A DNA stretch of 15,610 nucleotides from an uncultured Prochlorococcus sp. (lineage in GTDB: Bacteria > Cyanobacteriota > Cyanobacteriia > PCC-6307 > Cyanobiaceae), in the NCBI GenBank assembly GCA_902578845.1, contig CACHEM010000015.1, positions 1 to 15,610 of the forward strand. Reading direction: 5' to 3'. The stretch's first letter is position 1. Every line of letters starts with the position of its first letter. The notes beneath the pieces are model-generated. The model made no database searches, was not told where the DNA came from, and saw only the letters and a list, made by a program, of their open reading frames with translations. Made by a program: the position numbers and the translations under genes. This document shows positions 1 to 14,791 of this stretch, piece after piece.

Positions 1-593
1 TAACTGATGGGGATGATTATTGGGTATCTCAAGTTTTTGACAGCGTTTGGCCATTCAAAGCTTTTACAAATATTAATTTTGATAATAAAAAATTTTTAGA
101 TATTGGATCAGGCTGTGGCTTCCCAGGGTTAGCTTATGCAATAACTCATCCTAATTCTGAGATATACCTAATTGATTCTTTGAAAAAGAAAACAGATGCA
201 ATAAAAATTTTAGTTGAGCAGATCAATTTCAAAAACAATATTCATGTAATCAATGATCGTATTGAGAATTTAGCCCACCAATCGTCAATGAGAAATAATT
301 TTAATATTGCAACAACTAGAGCGGTTAGTAATCCATCAACAGTTTCAGAATATATATTACCAATGTTAAAAAAAGAAGGGTTTGGAGTTTTATATTGTGG
401 CAAATGGACGAATCAAGAAAGAAAAAATCTTGATAAAACTTTAGAAATATTAGAAGGGAAAGTTAAAGATAAAAAAGAGATACTATTACCAAGAAATAAA
501 GGCACCCGAAATATTATTCTTATTCAACCAAAGAATTTTTGTCCTGAAATTTACCCAAGAAAAGTTGGCAAACCTGAAAAAAATCCATTATGA
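1..593 (+). CDS. rsmG: 16S rRNA (guanine-527-N7)-methyltransferase RsmG, 5'-partial
   Basis: This gene runs in from the left edge; the in-frame codons begin at base 3 and 196 residues are visible before the TGA at 591-593. RsmG (GidB) transfers a methyl group from S-adenosylmethionine to N7 of G527 in 16S rRNA, in the cytoplasm. The glycine-rich SAM-binding motif LDIGSGCGFPG lies at visible residues 32-42, followed by a family-like strand ending in IDS, then KKKTDAIK. A later TTRAV segment (about residues 100-105) matches the conserved RAV of the family. The family is usually 210-245 residues long, so about 30-50 N-terminal residues are missing. The reading frame is open from base 3, so the TTG at 180 is not the start. 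It is the only plus-strand gene here and converges on the aldo/keto reductase gene. Confidence 0.93.
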   Translation, partial: TDGDDYWVSQVFDSVWPFKAFTNINFDNKKFLDIGSGCGFPGLAYAITHPNSEIYLIDSLKKKTDAIKILVEQINFKNNIHVINDRIENLAHQSSMRNNFNIATTRAVSNPSTVSEYILPMLKKEGFGVLYCGKWTNQERKNLDKTLEILEGKVKDKKEILLPRNKGTRNIILIQPKNFCPEIYPRKVGKPEKNPL

Positions 594-595
594 AA

Positions 596-1789
596 TTATT
601 TTCTTGATAATCTTTTAGCATTCTTATATCCAAACTTTTCTTTTAAATTTCTCAATTTTTTTATAACTTTTTTTGGATTTATATGACCTTTTAATACTTT
701 CAATAATTGTCCTTCAGAAACATCTACATCTAGTAAATTCGCGTTGAATCCTGGGAACCAGTGGCTTCCATTACCAAGCAATTGATATCTAGCTCTTGCA
801 TATCCTTCCATACCCAACCAATCAATTAAATTTGAAAGCCAAAGCAGAACAGGAATATTAATATTTCCCGGAGTATATTCCCAACTTGGTAAATTTCTAT
901 TCCAATTTTGATGCCACTCTAAACCTAAGGAATTAATTGATTCCTGCCTTAATTTGTTAATTATCTTAGGCACATACTTCTCAGATTCTGATAACAACGA
1001 GACAGCTTCTAAATGCAGAGCAAAATCCGTCTCTTTTGCAATGCCGACACTCAAAGTATGGACATTTTGATTTCTTAAGCAAAAAAGATCATTAAAAACT
1101 ATAGGATGAAGTGGTTTACAAAATTCCAACATTTTTCTTGAGGGAGTATGAAGATGTCCCCCTTTATCAGTGGGACTTATTATGAAAACCCCAAGATCAT
1201 GCTTATTGGCTAAATTAATAACCTTTGTATTTTCCTGATTAATGAAATACCAATGCAAATTTACATAATCAAATAAGTTTGTTGATATAGCCTTTTCAAT
1301 AAGTGAAGATTTTCCATGGGTTGAAAATCCAATAGATCCAATTAAATTTTCTTTTTGAAAATTCCTCAAAATATCAATGCAACCTCCATCTCGAATAGTC
1401 TGATGTAAATGTTCAGCAGTATTGATACCATGTATTGCTAACAAATCAATTTTTTTAACTTTTAATTTTTCAATACTAGATAATACATCTCGCTCAAAAA
1501 TTTCCGGATCACTATTTGGTGGAATCTTTGTTTGGATTATATTTGGGATTTTTTTTAAATTTTTAAAGCCCATTCCTAATTGCACCTCAGAAGTTCCATA
1601 GTACTTGGCGGTTTCTACATGACTTAAGCCATATTGTGTTGCAAGATCTAATATATTTTCTACTTTATTTTGTTCTTCGTATAAAACCTCAGAAAAATCT
1701 AATTGATCCCAACTTTTTTGAAATCTCATACCACCTAAAGATAAAACAGGAATCTTCAGATTGGTTCTACCAAATCTACGATATTGCAT
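596..1789 (-). CDS. Aldo/keto reductase family oxidoreductase (COG1453-like), C-terminal Fe-S cysteines absent
   Basis: This is a 397-residue predicted NAD(P)H-dependent oxidoreductase; its substrate is unknown. The N-terminal TIM-barrel signature is clear: YRRFGRTNLKIPVLSLGGMR at residues 3-22, then ETAKYYGTSE at 59-68, QTK at 86-88 and LLAIHG at 116-121. By spacing, the family tetrad Asp/Tyr/Lys/His maps to Glu59, Tyr64, Lys88 and His120, so the usual Asp is Glu. Length and the C-terminal layout (LPSW, INIP, then YARARYQLLGN at 330-340) resemble COG1453 proteins, which normally carry four cysteines for a [4Fe-4S] cluster in this region. Here residues 300-375 contain no cysteine (only C224 and C237 lie in the second half). 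The start is 10 bp after the ferredoxin gene, suggesting co-transcription. The family call is firm; the physiological reaction is not known. Confidence 0.87.
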   Translation of the reverse strand: MQYRRFGRTNLKIPVLSLGGMRFQKSWDQLDFSEVLYEEQNKVENILDLATQYGLSHVETAKYYGTSEVQLGMGFKNLKKIPNIIQTKIPPNSDPEIFERDVLSSIEKLKVKKIDLLAIHGINTAEHLHQTIRDGGCIDILRNFQKENLIGSIGFSTHGKSSLIEKAISTNLFDYVNLHWYFINQENTKVINLANKHDLGVFIISPTDKGGHLHTPSRKMLEFCKPLHPIVFNDLFCLRNQNVHTLSVGIAKETDFALHLEAVSLLSESEKYVPKIINKLRQESINSLGLEWHQNWNRNLPSWEYTPGNINIPVLLWLSNLIDWLGMEGYARARYQLLGNGSHWFPGFNANLLDVDVSEGQLLKVLKGHINPKKVIKKLRNLKEKFGYKNAKRLSRK

Positions 1790-1799
1790 CTTTTTGATA

Positions 1800-2159
1800 T
1801 TAGTGCTTATTCATTCTTGGTGGCTTTCCAAATGTTTGAAACATATCCCTATCGAGACTATTCTCTAAATCATCCAATTCTTCAAATTTGACCCAATGAA
1901 TACAATCAACAGGACATGTATCTATTGCTTCTTGTATGACATCAGAACTATCTCCATCTTGCCTAATAGCTCGACTTCTACCATGAAATTCATCAACAGT
2001 GAAAGTGTTCGAAGCGACGTGAACACAGTACTGACAACCAATACACTTAGCTTCATCAACCCATACAGCTTTTTCGGCTAATTGACCACCTAAAACGGGC
2101 TCCCAGCCTGTAATCTCAATATTTTCTTCGGTATTATGAAATGGATCCGTAAAATCCAT
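1800..2159 (-). CDS. Single-cluster [4Fe-4S] ferredoxin
   Basis: This is a 119-residue soluble electron carrier. Cysteines C39, C42 and C45 (CIGCQYC) and C82 in CPVDC form a normal ligand set for one [4Fe-4S] cluster; C86 is an extra cysteine. The second half-motif of a two-cluster bacterial ferredoxin is missing, which puts it in the Fer4_13-like group seen in cyanobacteria and plants. About 30 residues precede the cluster motif, including a GWEPVLGG segment, and a charged tail (about 90-119) follows. There is no signal peptide or membrane segment, so it should act in the cytosol or stroma-like compartment. It sits 9 bp after ycf35 and 10 bp before the aldo/keto reductase gene, so one of those proteins may be its redox partner. 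That pairing is inferred from position only. Confidence 0.9.
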   Translation of the reverse strand: MDFTDPFHNTEENIEITGWEPVLGGQLAEKAVWVDEAKCIGCQYCVHVASNTFTVDEFHGRSRAIRQDGDSSDVIQEAIDTCPVDCIHWVKFEELDDLENSLDRDMFQTFGKPPRMNKH

Positions 2160-2168
2160 GTTCTAATA

Positions 2169-2561
2169 TTAGTTTTCCCACTTGGTTAAGACCAATTCAA
2201 TAGAACCATCATTTTTATTTTTTTCCTCTACGATTTGATATCCATCTTCTTGCGTTTTAGAAATGATTGTTTGATAAGCATACATTTGTGTAATTTTTGA
2301 GATAAATCTTTCTACTGGAATCTCAAATTTCCATAAATCAAGGTCAGTAACTAATTCATATGCATTAGAGTTGTTGTTCCATTTAAAACCAACTTGGGTA
2401 TCACCAGGTAAATGCATACTTATATCAACGGCTGTGAATTGACCTTTGTATCCTTTTACAAACTTTTCTTCTTGATTGATTGTATAACCAAGATTATTTA
2501 AGGCCTTAATTAATGGCTCTGATTCTTTAAGCTGAGTTTTAATAGTACTAAAATGTGACAT
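2169..2561 (-). CDS. ycf35: Ycf35 / DUF1257 protein
   Basis: This 130-residue protein is recognised by its N-terminus MSHFSTIKTQ and the pattern of DUF1257/Ycf35, a family found in cyanobacteria and encoded in red algal plastids. Recognisable segments include LIKALNNLGY (residues 18-27), a central GDTQVGFKWN and a C-terminal YAYQTI followed by a short charged strand region. There are no cysteines, signal peptide or transmembrane stretch, so it is probably soluble. The biochemical function is not established. Its ATG lies inside the upstream DUF2997 gene, with a 14-bp overlap in a different frame, which suggests translational coupling and fits the known habit of these two families to occur together. 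The ferredoxin gene follows 9 bp downstream. Confidence 0.9.
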   Translation of the reverse strand: MSHFSTIKTQLKESEPLIKALNNLGYTINQEEKFVKGYKGQFTAVDISMHLPGDTQVGFKWNNNSNAYELVTDLDLWKFEIPVERFISKITQMYAYQTIISKTQEDGYQIVEEKNKNDGSIELVLTKWEN

Positions 2562-2763
2562 TAGATTCGTTATTTAATTGGGTTAAGTTTTCATTTTGAT
2601 TAGAGATGAAAGCATCAGATGTTTTCTTCTTCACTGTTACTTTACCGAGAGCATCTTCGAGATTTTTTGTAGCTTCATTGCATGAATTACCAGTAAACCC
2701 CTCAACAGTCTCTTCAACTCTTCCGTCTTGATGAATTTTGAATCTCAATGTTTTTTGAGGCAT
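2548..2763 (-). CDS. DUF2997 small protein
   Basis: This 71-residue protein fits DUF2997. A short beta-rich start (KTLRFKIHQDGRVEETVEGF, residues 4-23) leads into a conserved GNSC segment with one cysteine (C28), then a helix containing the LEDALG pattern. The last roughly 20 residues are polar, asparagine-rich and look disordered. I chose the ATG at 2763 because it gives the family-like start MPQKTLRF. The in-frame TTG at 2772 would add only MNL and falls inside the palindrome at 2771-2785. No strong Shine-Dalgarno sequence precedes the ATG, which is common in this kind of genome. It is the first gene of the DUF2997-ycf35-ferredoxin-reductase cluster and overlaps ycf35 by 14 bp. Function is unknown. 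Confidence 0.85.
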   Translation of the reverse strand: MPQKTLRFKIHQDGRVEETVEGFTGNSCNEATKNLEDALGKVTVKKKTSDAFISNQNENLTQLNNESNVTF

Positions 2764-2911
2764 TAAATTCAAGTACTGAGTACTTTTACTTTATATAGAA
2801 TAACGAAAATATTTTGTTTCAGTTGGTACAAGTTAATTAATTTTAATTTTTATATTGAATATCAGATAAATTAATTTGTTATGTAGCGTAGTGGCAGAAA
2901 AATTAAGATTT
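2764..2911 (-). promoter_or_regulatory. Intergenic region with probable promoter for the DUF2997-ycf35-ferredoxin-AKR cluster
   Basis: This 148-bp gap separates the HEAT-repeat gene from the four-gene cluster and is the only place for a cluster promoter between them. On the minus strand a possible -10 element TATTCT lies at 2802-2797, about 34-39 bp upstream of the DUF2997 ATG, with TATATAAAG just after it. I could not pair it with a convincing -35 box. The palindrome at 2771-2785 would lie just downstream of the resulting transcription start. I found no credible ORF or RNA gene in the gap. The promoter is an inference from base pattern only. Confidence 0.3.
2771..2785. repeat. Perfect 7-1-7 palindrome AAGTACT-N-AGTACTT
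   Basis: The 15 bases read AAGTACTGAGTACTT, a perfect inverted repeat of 7 bp around a single central G. It ends 8 bases before the chosen DUF2997 ATG at 2763. The symmetry and position suit a dimeric repressor operator or a small RNA hairpin (with a 3-nt loop, 6 bp of stem). It does not match the NtcA consensus, because the GTA and TAC halves are 5 rather than 8 bases apart. No regulator is identified. Confidence 0.4.
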
Positions 2912-3679
2912 TTAATTATAAAAACCTTGCATCCCCATTGAATCAAGGGCAGTTTTTGCTTCTTCCATAACGGATGGCTCTTTATCGAAAAGAGCTATCT
3001 TGGTACATTCATCGACGAAACTTTCTTGGAATGTGTTGTTTAATTTTTCAAACAACCTACATAATGACCAAATGCAATTACTTCGTACACCTGATTCATT
3101 ATCTATCTTTAAACTTATTAAAAGTTGTTCTGCTGCTAATTGAGCGTTCTCAAAAGAGACATTCCCAATTTCAGCTAAAGAACTAGATGACCATAACCTT
3201 ACTGCTGCTACGTCATTCTTTAAAGCATTTATTAAAGGTTCTAAAACAATTTGGTTATCATAGTTAGCTAGGCTCCACGCAGTTGCTCTTCTAACATAAG
3301 CATTGTCATCAGTCTTCAAAAGACTCACAAGTTTTTGGACTGCGTTAGGACATGGATTGCGACCTAAAGCATATACCGCACTCATTCTTTCAACAGGGCA
3401 AGGTTGATCGAGCAATGGTAACAATAGGGGGAAAGATCTTTGATCTCTGTATTCACAAAATATTCTCAAGCCTTGTATTCTCTCTTCTCTATTACCTTTA
3501 AGCATTTTTAAAGCTTCATCACACTCTTGAGTAATATTTAAATTTTTCGAAAAAACATCGTCATCAATTTGCTCTAAAGGATCTATTTCAATCTCTAAAG
3601 CCAATTCTTTGGCTAAAACATCTGGATCAATTGCAATTTCAGCTAAGCTTTCTTGGTTAGGATCCTTATTTTTTGTCAT
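2912..3679 (-). CDS. HEAT-repeat protein (PBS-lyase/NblB-like repeats)
   Basis: This 255-residue, probably soluble protein has an acidic N-terminal segment (residues 1-50, rich in Asp/Glu) followed by tandem helical HEAT-like repeats from about 55 to 250. Clear units are RSFPLLLPLL...VERMSAVYALG (81-106), AVQKLVSLLK...YVRRATAWSLANY (113-140), VLEPLINALK...VRLWSSSSLAEIG (145-172) and a final VRSNCIWSLCRLF unit near 198-210. These repeats resemble those of phycobilin lyases (CpcE/F) and NblB, but such repeats mainly form a protein-binding solenoid and do not themselves prove lyase activity. No catalytic residue can be assigned. The gene starts 18 bp after the 48-aa membrane protein gene, so the two are probably co-transcribed. 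Scaffold, assembly factor or pigment-protein turnover factor are all possible. Confidence 0.85.
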   Translation of the reverse strand: MTKNKDPNQESLAEIAIDPDVLAKELALEIEIDPLEQIDDDVFSKNLNITQECDEALKMLKGNREERIQGLRIFCEYRDQRSFPLLLPLLDQPCPVERMSAVYALGRNPCPNAVQKLVSLLKTDDNAYVRRATAWSLANYDNQIVLEPLINALKNDVAAVRLWSSSSLAEIGNVSFENAQLAAEQLLISLKIDNESGVRSNCIWSLCRLFEKLNNTFQESFVDECTKIALFDKEPSVMEEAKTALDSMGMQGFYN

Positions 3680-3697
3680 TTTCAGAATCTAATAATA

Positions 3698-3844
3698 TTA
3701 ATTCATTGGAGCAGGTGACATCATATCTCCAGGCAACCAAATTCTTGCACTAACTGCGAAGAAGGCAATCCCAAAAAGTGCGACAATAGCGAAAGGTAAA
3801 ATTTTTGTCTTAATAAAACCCAAAGATCCAATATTATTTAACAC
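3698..3844 (-). CDS. Small single-pass membrane protein, 48 aa, unknown function
   Basis: A minus-strand frame opens with GTG at 3844-3842 and ends with TAA at 3700-3698. The product has a short polar start (VLNNIGSLGFIKTK), a hydrophobic segment KILPFAIVALFGIAFFAVSA (residues 14-33) long enough for one membrane helix, then RIWLPGDMMSPAPMN. The positive charges near residues 12-14 and the acidic, proline-rich tail look like a real small thylakoid or plasma membrane protein. No ATG lies between the upstream in-frame stop and the helix, so GTG is the best start; a TTG at residue 8 is the alternative. It fits neatly between rlmN (52 bp) and the HEAT gene (18 bp). I do not recognise a named family. 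Confidence 0.65.
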   Translation of the reverse strand: MLNNIGSLGFIKTKILPFAIVALFGIAFFAVSARIWLPGDMMSPAPMN

Positions 3845-3896
3845 AATGATAACCTGTTTAAGAGACTTTTAAAAAATTTTTTTTTATAATATTTTC
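3845..3896 (-). promoter_or_regulatory. A/T-tract intergenic region between rlmN and the 48-aa gene
   Basis: The gap contains an uninterrupted A6T9 tract (3871-3885) next to TATAAT-like sequence on the plus strand and TATTAT on the minus strand. This could be an intrinsically bent promoter region for the 48-aa/HEAT pair, or a weak terminator for rlmN; no GC-rich stem is present. In DNA this AT-rich, such tracts also arise by chance. Confidence 0.2.
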
Positions 3897-4961
<1,065 letters not shown>

Positions 4962-4978
4962 TTATTTAAAAACTATTT

Positions 4979-5134
<156 letters not shown>

Positions 5135-5175
5135 TTACAAAAATAAAAAATCCATTCTAATCACTAAAAATAATA

Positions 5176-9314
<4,139 letters not shown>

Positions 9315-9321
9315 TTAAAGT

Positions 9322-11232
<1,911 letters not shown>

Positions 11233-11265
11233 CTAATTTAAATTAAAAAGGTTTTAATTGGATAT

Positions 11266-14200
11266 TTAATCTTCCTCATATTCAGAGGTTCCAAGTGATT
11301 CGTAGGTCGGTCTTGATGGAGTATTTCTTCTCGGGTTGATATCTTGCATTAAATCTACCTCTTTTCCTTCATCTGTATAAACCCCTATATCCAACCCTAA
11401 AGATTGTAATTCCCTCATAAGAACTTTGAATGACTCTGGAGTACCAGGTCTTGGGATCGGTTTACCTTTTACAATTGCATTAAGAGCTTCATTTCTTCCT
11501 TGCATGTCATCAGATTTAACTGTTAACAATTCCTGAAGAGTATAAGCTGCTCCATAAGCTTCAAGAGCCCATACTTCCATTTCTCCAAGCCTTTGTCCAC
11601 CTTGCTGAGCTTTACCACCCAATGGTTGCTGTGTAACTAAAGAGTAAGGACCAGTCGATCTAGCATGAATCTTATCATCCACCAAATGGACTAATTTGAG
11701 GAAGTGAGAGTACCCGACAGCAACTGGCTGATCGAAGGGTTCCCCTGTTCTACCATCTTTAAGTAATAACTTTCCAGGATCCTCAGGATTATAAACCCAT
11801 GCTTTACCAGGCTGTTTTGAAGCTTCCTCTAAAAATGCTTGAACAGTTTGATGAGATTTTTCAGCGCCATACATTTCATCAAATGGAACAACTTTGACCC
11901 GGCAATTTAAGTTGGAGGCTGCCCAACCCATCAATAATTCAAAAACTTGACCTACATTCATCCTACTTGGAACTCCTAAAGGATTAAGAACTATGTCTAC
12001 AGGCGTTCCATCAGGTAAATAAGGCATATCTTCTCTTGGTAAGATTCTGCTAATAATTCCTTTATTTCCATGCCTCCCAGCCATTTTGTCACCTACTTGA
12101 ATTTTCCTTCTCTGAGCTACATAAACTCTAACAACCATGTTTGCTCCTGGAGGTAATTCATCACCTTGTTCTCTAGTGTAAATACGAACATCCAAAACCC
12201 TTCCTTTTTCAGTCTTAGGTACTCTGAGTGAATTGTCTCTCACATCTCGCGCTTTTTCACCGAAAATAGCTCTTAACAATTTTTCTTCAGGTGGTTGATC
12301 TGATTCCCCTTTAGGAGTTACCTTCCCTACAAGAATATCTCCACTCTCGACAAAAGCACCAATCCTAATAATTCCCATCTCATCAAGATTATTCAAGCTT
12401 TCTTCTGAGATATTGGGAATCTCTCTGGTGATTTCTTCAGGACCTAGCTTAGTTTGTCTTGCTTCAATTTCATATTTTTCAATATGTACTGAAGTATATA
12501 AATCATCAGTTACCATCCTCTCGCTAACAAGTATTGCATCTTCATAGTTGTATCCCTCCCATGGCATATAAGCAATTAAAACGTTTTGGCCAAGAGCTAT
12601 TTCCCCTCCTTCACATGCAGATCCATCTGCTAAAACCTGACCAGAAATAACTCTATCACCAATTTTCACTATAGGTCTTTGGTTCAGGCAAGTATCTTGA
12701 TTTGATCTTTGATATTTCTGAAGATAATGAAAATGTTCATTACCATGCTCATCTTTAACGACAATTTCATTAGCGTCTACGTAAGATACAGTTCCATTAA
12801 CTTTTGTAATTGGAACCATCCCCGAATCTCTAGCAACTTGAGATTCTAAACCTGTACCAACTAAAGGACGTTCTGGCCTGAGCAAAGGAACAGCTTGGCG
12901 TTGCATATTTGATCCCATCAAAGCTCTATTAGCATCATCATGTTCCAGGAAAGGAATTAGTGAAGTAGCAACTGAAATTACCTGAACCGGAGAAAGTTGA
13001 ACATAATCAACTTGATGAGGAGGAACTTTTTCAAAATCTTGCCTATATCTTACCGGTATTAGATCTGCAATTATATTGCCGTCCTTGTCAGTTGCGACGT
13101 CTCCTGGAGCCACCCTACATTCATCTTCTAAATCAGCAGAAAGATAAACAGGATTACCTTCTTTATTTACTTTACCGTTTTTAACTTCCCAAAAAGGTGT
13201 TTCTATAAAACCATACTCATTAACTCTTGCGTGGGTAGCTAAAGAATTTATAAGTCCTGCATTAGGACCTTCAGGAGTCTCGATAGGACATAATCTTCCA
13301 TAATGTGAAGGATGTATATCCCTTACCGCAAATCCTGCTCTTTCTCTGGTTAAACCTCCTGGACCTAATGCTGAGATTCTTCTCTTGTGTGTCAATTCAG
13401 CCAAAGGATTAGTTTGATCCATGAACTGACTTAATTGACTGGAGCCAAAAAATTCCTTTATTGCGGCAACTAAAGGTTTAGGATTTACTAATTGAGCGGG
13501 AGTTAAAGAATCTGTTTCGCCAACAGTCATTCTCTCTTTTATAATTCTCTCTAAACGATTAAGTCCAACCCTGAATTGATTTTGAAGAAGTTCTCCTACA
13601 GATCTAACCCTTCGATTACCAAGATGGTCAATATCATCCAAACTAGCGCCGCCAATATCCAATTCCAGGTTAATTAAATAATCAATGGTCGAAAGAACAT
13701 CTTCGTGGGTAAGTGTTCTCACATCGTCTGGTACGGTAAGTCTCAATTTTTTGTTTATTTTATATCTGCCAACTCGCCCTAAATCGTATCTTTTGGGATC
13801 AAAAAATCTACTGTGTAATAGCTGTTGACCGCCAGAAACAGAAGGTGGTTCACCAGGACGTAGCTTTTTGTATAGCTCAAGTAATGCTTGGTCTTCTGAA
13901 TTTATACCCTCGTCATTAGCTGATTCAATTGAGCTTTGATAAAACTCGGGATGCCTTAATTTATCGACCACATCATTATCTGAAAGGCCCATCGCTCTCA
14001 TAAGAACATGAGCATTAATTTTTCTAGTTTTGTCAACTCTCACATAAAGTAAATTATTTTTGTCAGTCTCAAATTTCAACCATGCGCCTCTATTAGGGAT
14101 AACACTAGCGTTGTAAGTTCTTCTACCATTTTTATCCAGTTCATCTTTGAAATATACTCCAGGACTTCGAACAATTTGATTAACGATAACTCTCTCTGCA

Positions 14201-14559
14201 CCATTAATAATGAAAGTTCCTCTTTCAGTCATTAATGGTAACTCGCCAATAAATACTTCTTGTTCTTTAATTTCCCCTGTCTCTTTATTAATCAACCTGC
14301 AAGTTACATACATTTGAGATGCGAATGTAGCATCTCTTCTTTTGGCTTCTTCAACATCATGTCTAGGTCTTTTTAACCTGTACTCTTCACCGATAAAATG
14401 TAATTCTAATTTACCTGTGTAATCAGAAATGGGAGAAAAATTTTGTAGTTCTTCTATTAAACCCTTTTCCAAAAACCATTTAAAGCTTGCTCTTTGTACT
14501 TCAACTAAATCTGGTAGATAAGTAGCTGTTTTTGCTACCTGTAAAGCGCTACTGCTCAT
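11266..14559 (-). CDS. rpoB: RNA polymerase beta subunit (RpoB)
   Basis: This 1097-residue subunit is complete. Landmarks in order are [20 protein letters not shown] (residues 114-133), the rifampicin-binding region [20 protein letters not shown] (373-392) followed by [10 protein letters not shown], then the fork-loop and link segments [21 protein letters not shown] (415-435, described by position). Further on come [10 protein letters not shown] and the C-terminal [20 protein letters not shown] hybrid-binding and switch region. The drug-contact positions equivalent to E. coli D516, H526 and S531 are D381, H391 and S396, the usual sensitive-type residues. The cyanobacterial protein lacks the long insertions of the E. 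coli subunit, which explains the smaller size. ATG at 14559 gives a normal N-terminus. tatD lies 232 bp upstream, so a promoter is expected in that gap. Confidence 0.99.
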   Translation of the reverse strand: MSSSALQVAKTATYLPDLVEVQRASFKWFLEKGLIEELQNFSPISDYTGKLELHFIGEEYRLKRPRHDVEEAKRRDATFASQMYVTCRLINKETGEIKEQEVFIGELPLMTERGTFIINGAERVIVNQIVRSPGVYFKDELDKNGRRTYNASVIPNRGAWLKFETDKNNLLYVRVDKTRKINAHVLMRAMGLSDNDVVDKLRHPEFYQSSIESANDEGINSEDQALLELYKKLRPGEPPSVSGGQQLLHSRFFDPKRYDLGRVGRYKINKKLRLTVPDDVRTLTHEDVLSTIDYLINLELDIGGASLDDIDHLGNRRVRSVGELLQNQFRVGLNRLERIIKERMTVGETDSLTPAQLVNPKPLVAAIKEFFGSSQLSQFMDQTNPLAELTHKRRISALGPGGLTRERAGFAVRDIHPSHYGRLCPIETPEGPNAGLINSLATHARVNEYGFIETPFWEVKNGKVNKEGNPVYLSADLEDECRVAPGDVATDKDGNIIADLIPVRYRQDFEKVPPHQVDYVQLSPVQVISVATSLIPFLEHDDANRALMGSNMQRQAVPLLRPERPLVGTGLESQVARDSGMVPITKVNGTVSYVDANEIVVKDEHGNEHFHYLQKYQRSNQDTCLNQRPIVKIGDRVISGQVLADGSACEGGEIALGQNVLIAYMPWEGYNYEDAILVSERMVTDDLYTSVHIEKYEIEARQTKLGPEEITREIPNISEESLNNLDEMGIIRIGAFVESGDILVGKVTPKGESDQPPEEKLLRAIFGEKARDVRDNSLRVPKTEKGRVLDVRIYTREQGDELPPGANMVVRVYVAQRRKIQVGDKMAGRHGNKGIISRILPREDMPYLPDGTPVDIVLNPLGVPSRMNVGQVFELLMGWAASNLNCRVKVVPFDEMYGAEKSHQTVQAFLEEASKQPGKAWVYNPEDPGKLLLKDGRTGEPFDQPVAVGYSHFLKLVHLVDDKIHARSTGPYSLVTQQPLGGKAQQGGQRLGEMEVWALEAYGAAYTLQELLTVKSDDMQGRNEALNAIVKGKPIPRPGTPESFKVLMRELQSLGLDIGVYTDEGKEVDLMQDINPRRNTPSRPTYESLGTSEYEED

Positions 14560-14791
14560 CCAAGAAACCTGCGATTTTGTGAGATTTACTATTTACTTTT
14601 AATCTACTTAATATTTAGCTCTTTAACTTTCGCTTATAATGAGATCAAACAATAAATCTCTATTTCAACAAAAAATCAACTTACATTAGAAGAATAAAAA
14701 TTTTTTAATGTTGATAAATCATTAACTGCGTAAGTTAAATTCTAAAATTAAGAAAAATTTCCAGTAATTCCTAATAGTAACAGCTACAATG
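14560..14791 (-). promoter_or_regulatory. rpoB upstream region with candidate -10 box
   Basis: This 232-bp AT-rich gap between tatD and rpoB holds no ORF on either strand. On the minus strand the best -10-like sequence is TATAAG (14638-14633), about 75 bp upstream of the rpoB ATG. A TTGAAA lies too far upstream (24-base spacer) to be its -35 box. A 6-bp inverted repeat with a 5-nt loop (TTAACT/AGTTAA) lies at 14722-14738, nearer tatD. A short AGG sits about 10 bases before the rpoB start and is a weak ribosome-binding site. No ribosomal-protein-type leader or riboswitch is apparent. Confidence 0.3.

Noticed and set aside
1896..2081. Plus-strand open frame of 61 codons opposite the ferredoxin gene
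   Set aside because: It lies wholly antisense to a well-supported ferredoxin gene and shows no motif of its own.
2773..2783. GTA...TAC pair as a possible NtcA site
   Set aside because: The halves are separated by 5 bases, not the 8 required by the NtcA consensus.
2884..2898. TAGCGTAGTGGCAGA, reminiscent of a tRNA D-arm
   Set aside because: No acceptor, anticodon or T arm can be found around it, and the flanks are AT-rich.
2901..2917. AATTAA/TTAATT inverted repeat at the end of the HEAT gene as a terminator
   Set aside because: The stem is entirely A-T and has no following T-run on the minus strand; it is expected by chance in such DNA.
2974..3186. Plus-strand open frame of 70 codons opposite the HEAT-repeat gene
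   Set aside because: It is a shadow of the HEAT coding sequence with no recognisable domain.
14641..14660. GAGAT/ATCTC inverted repeat upstream of rpoB
   Set aside because: Only 5 bp with a 10-base loop; too weak to claim as an operator.
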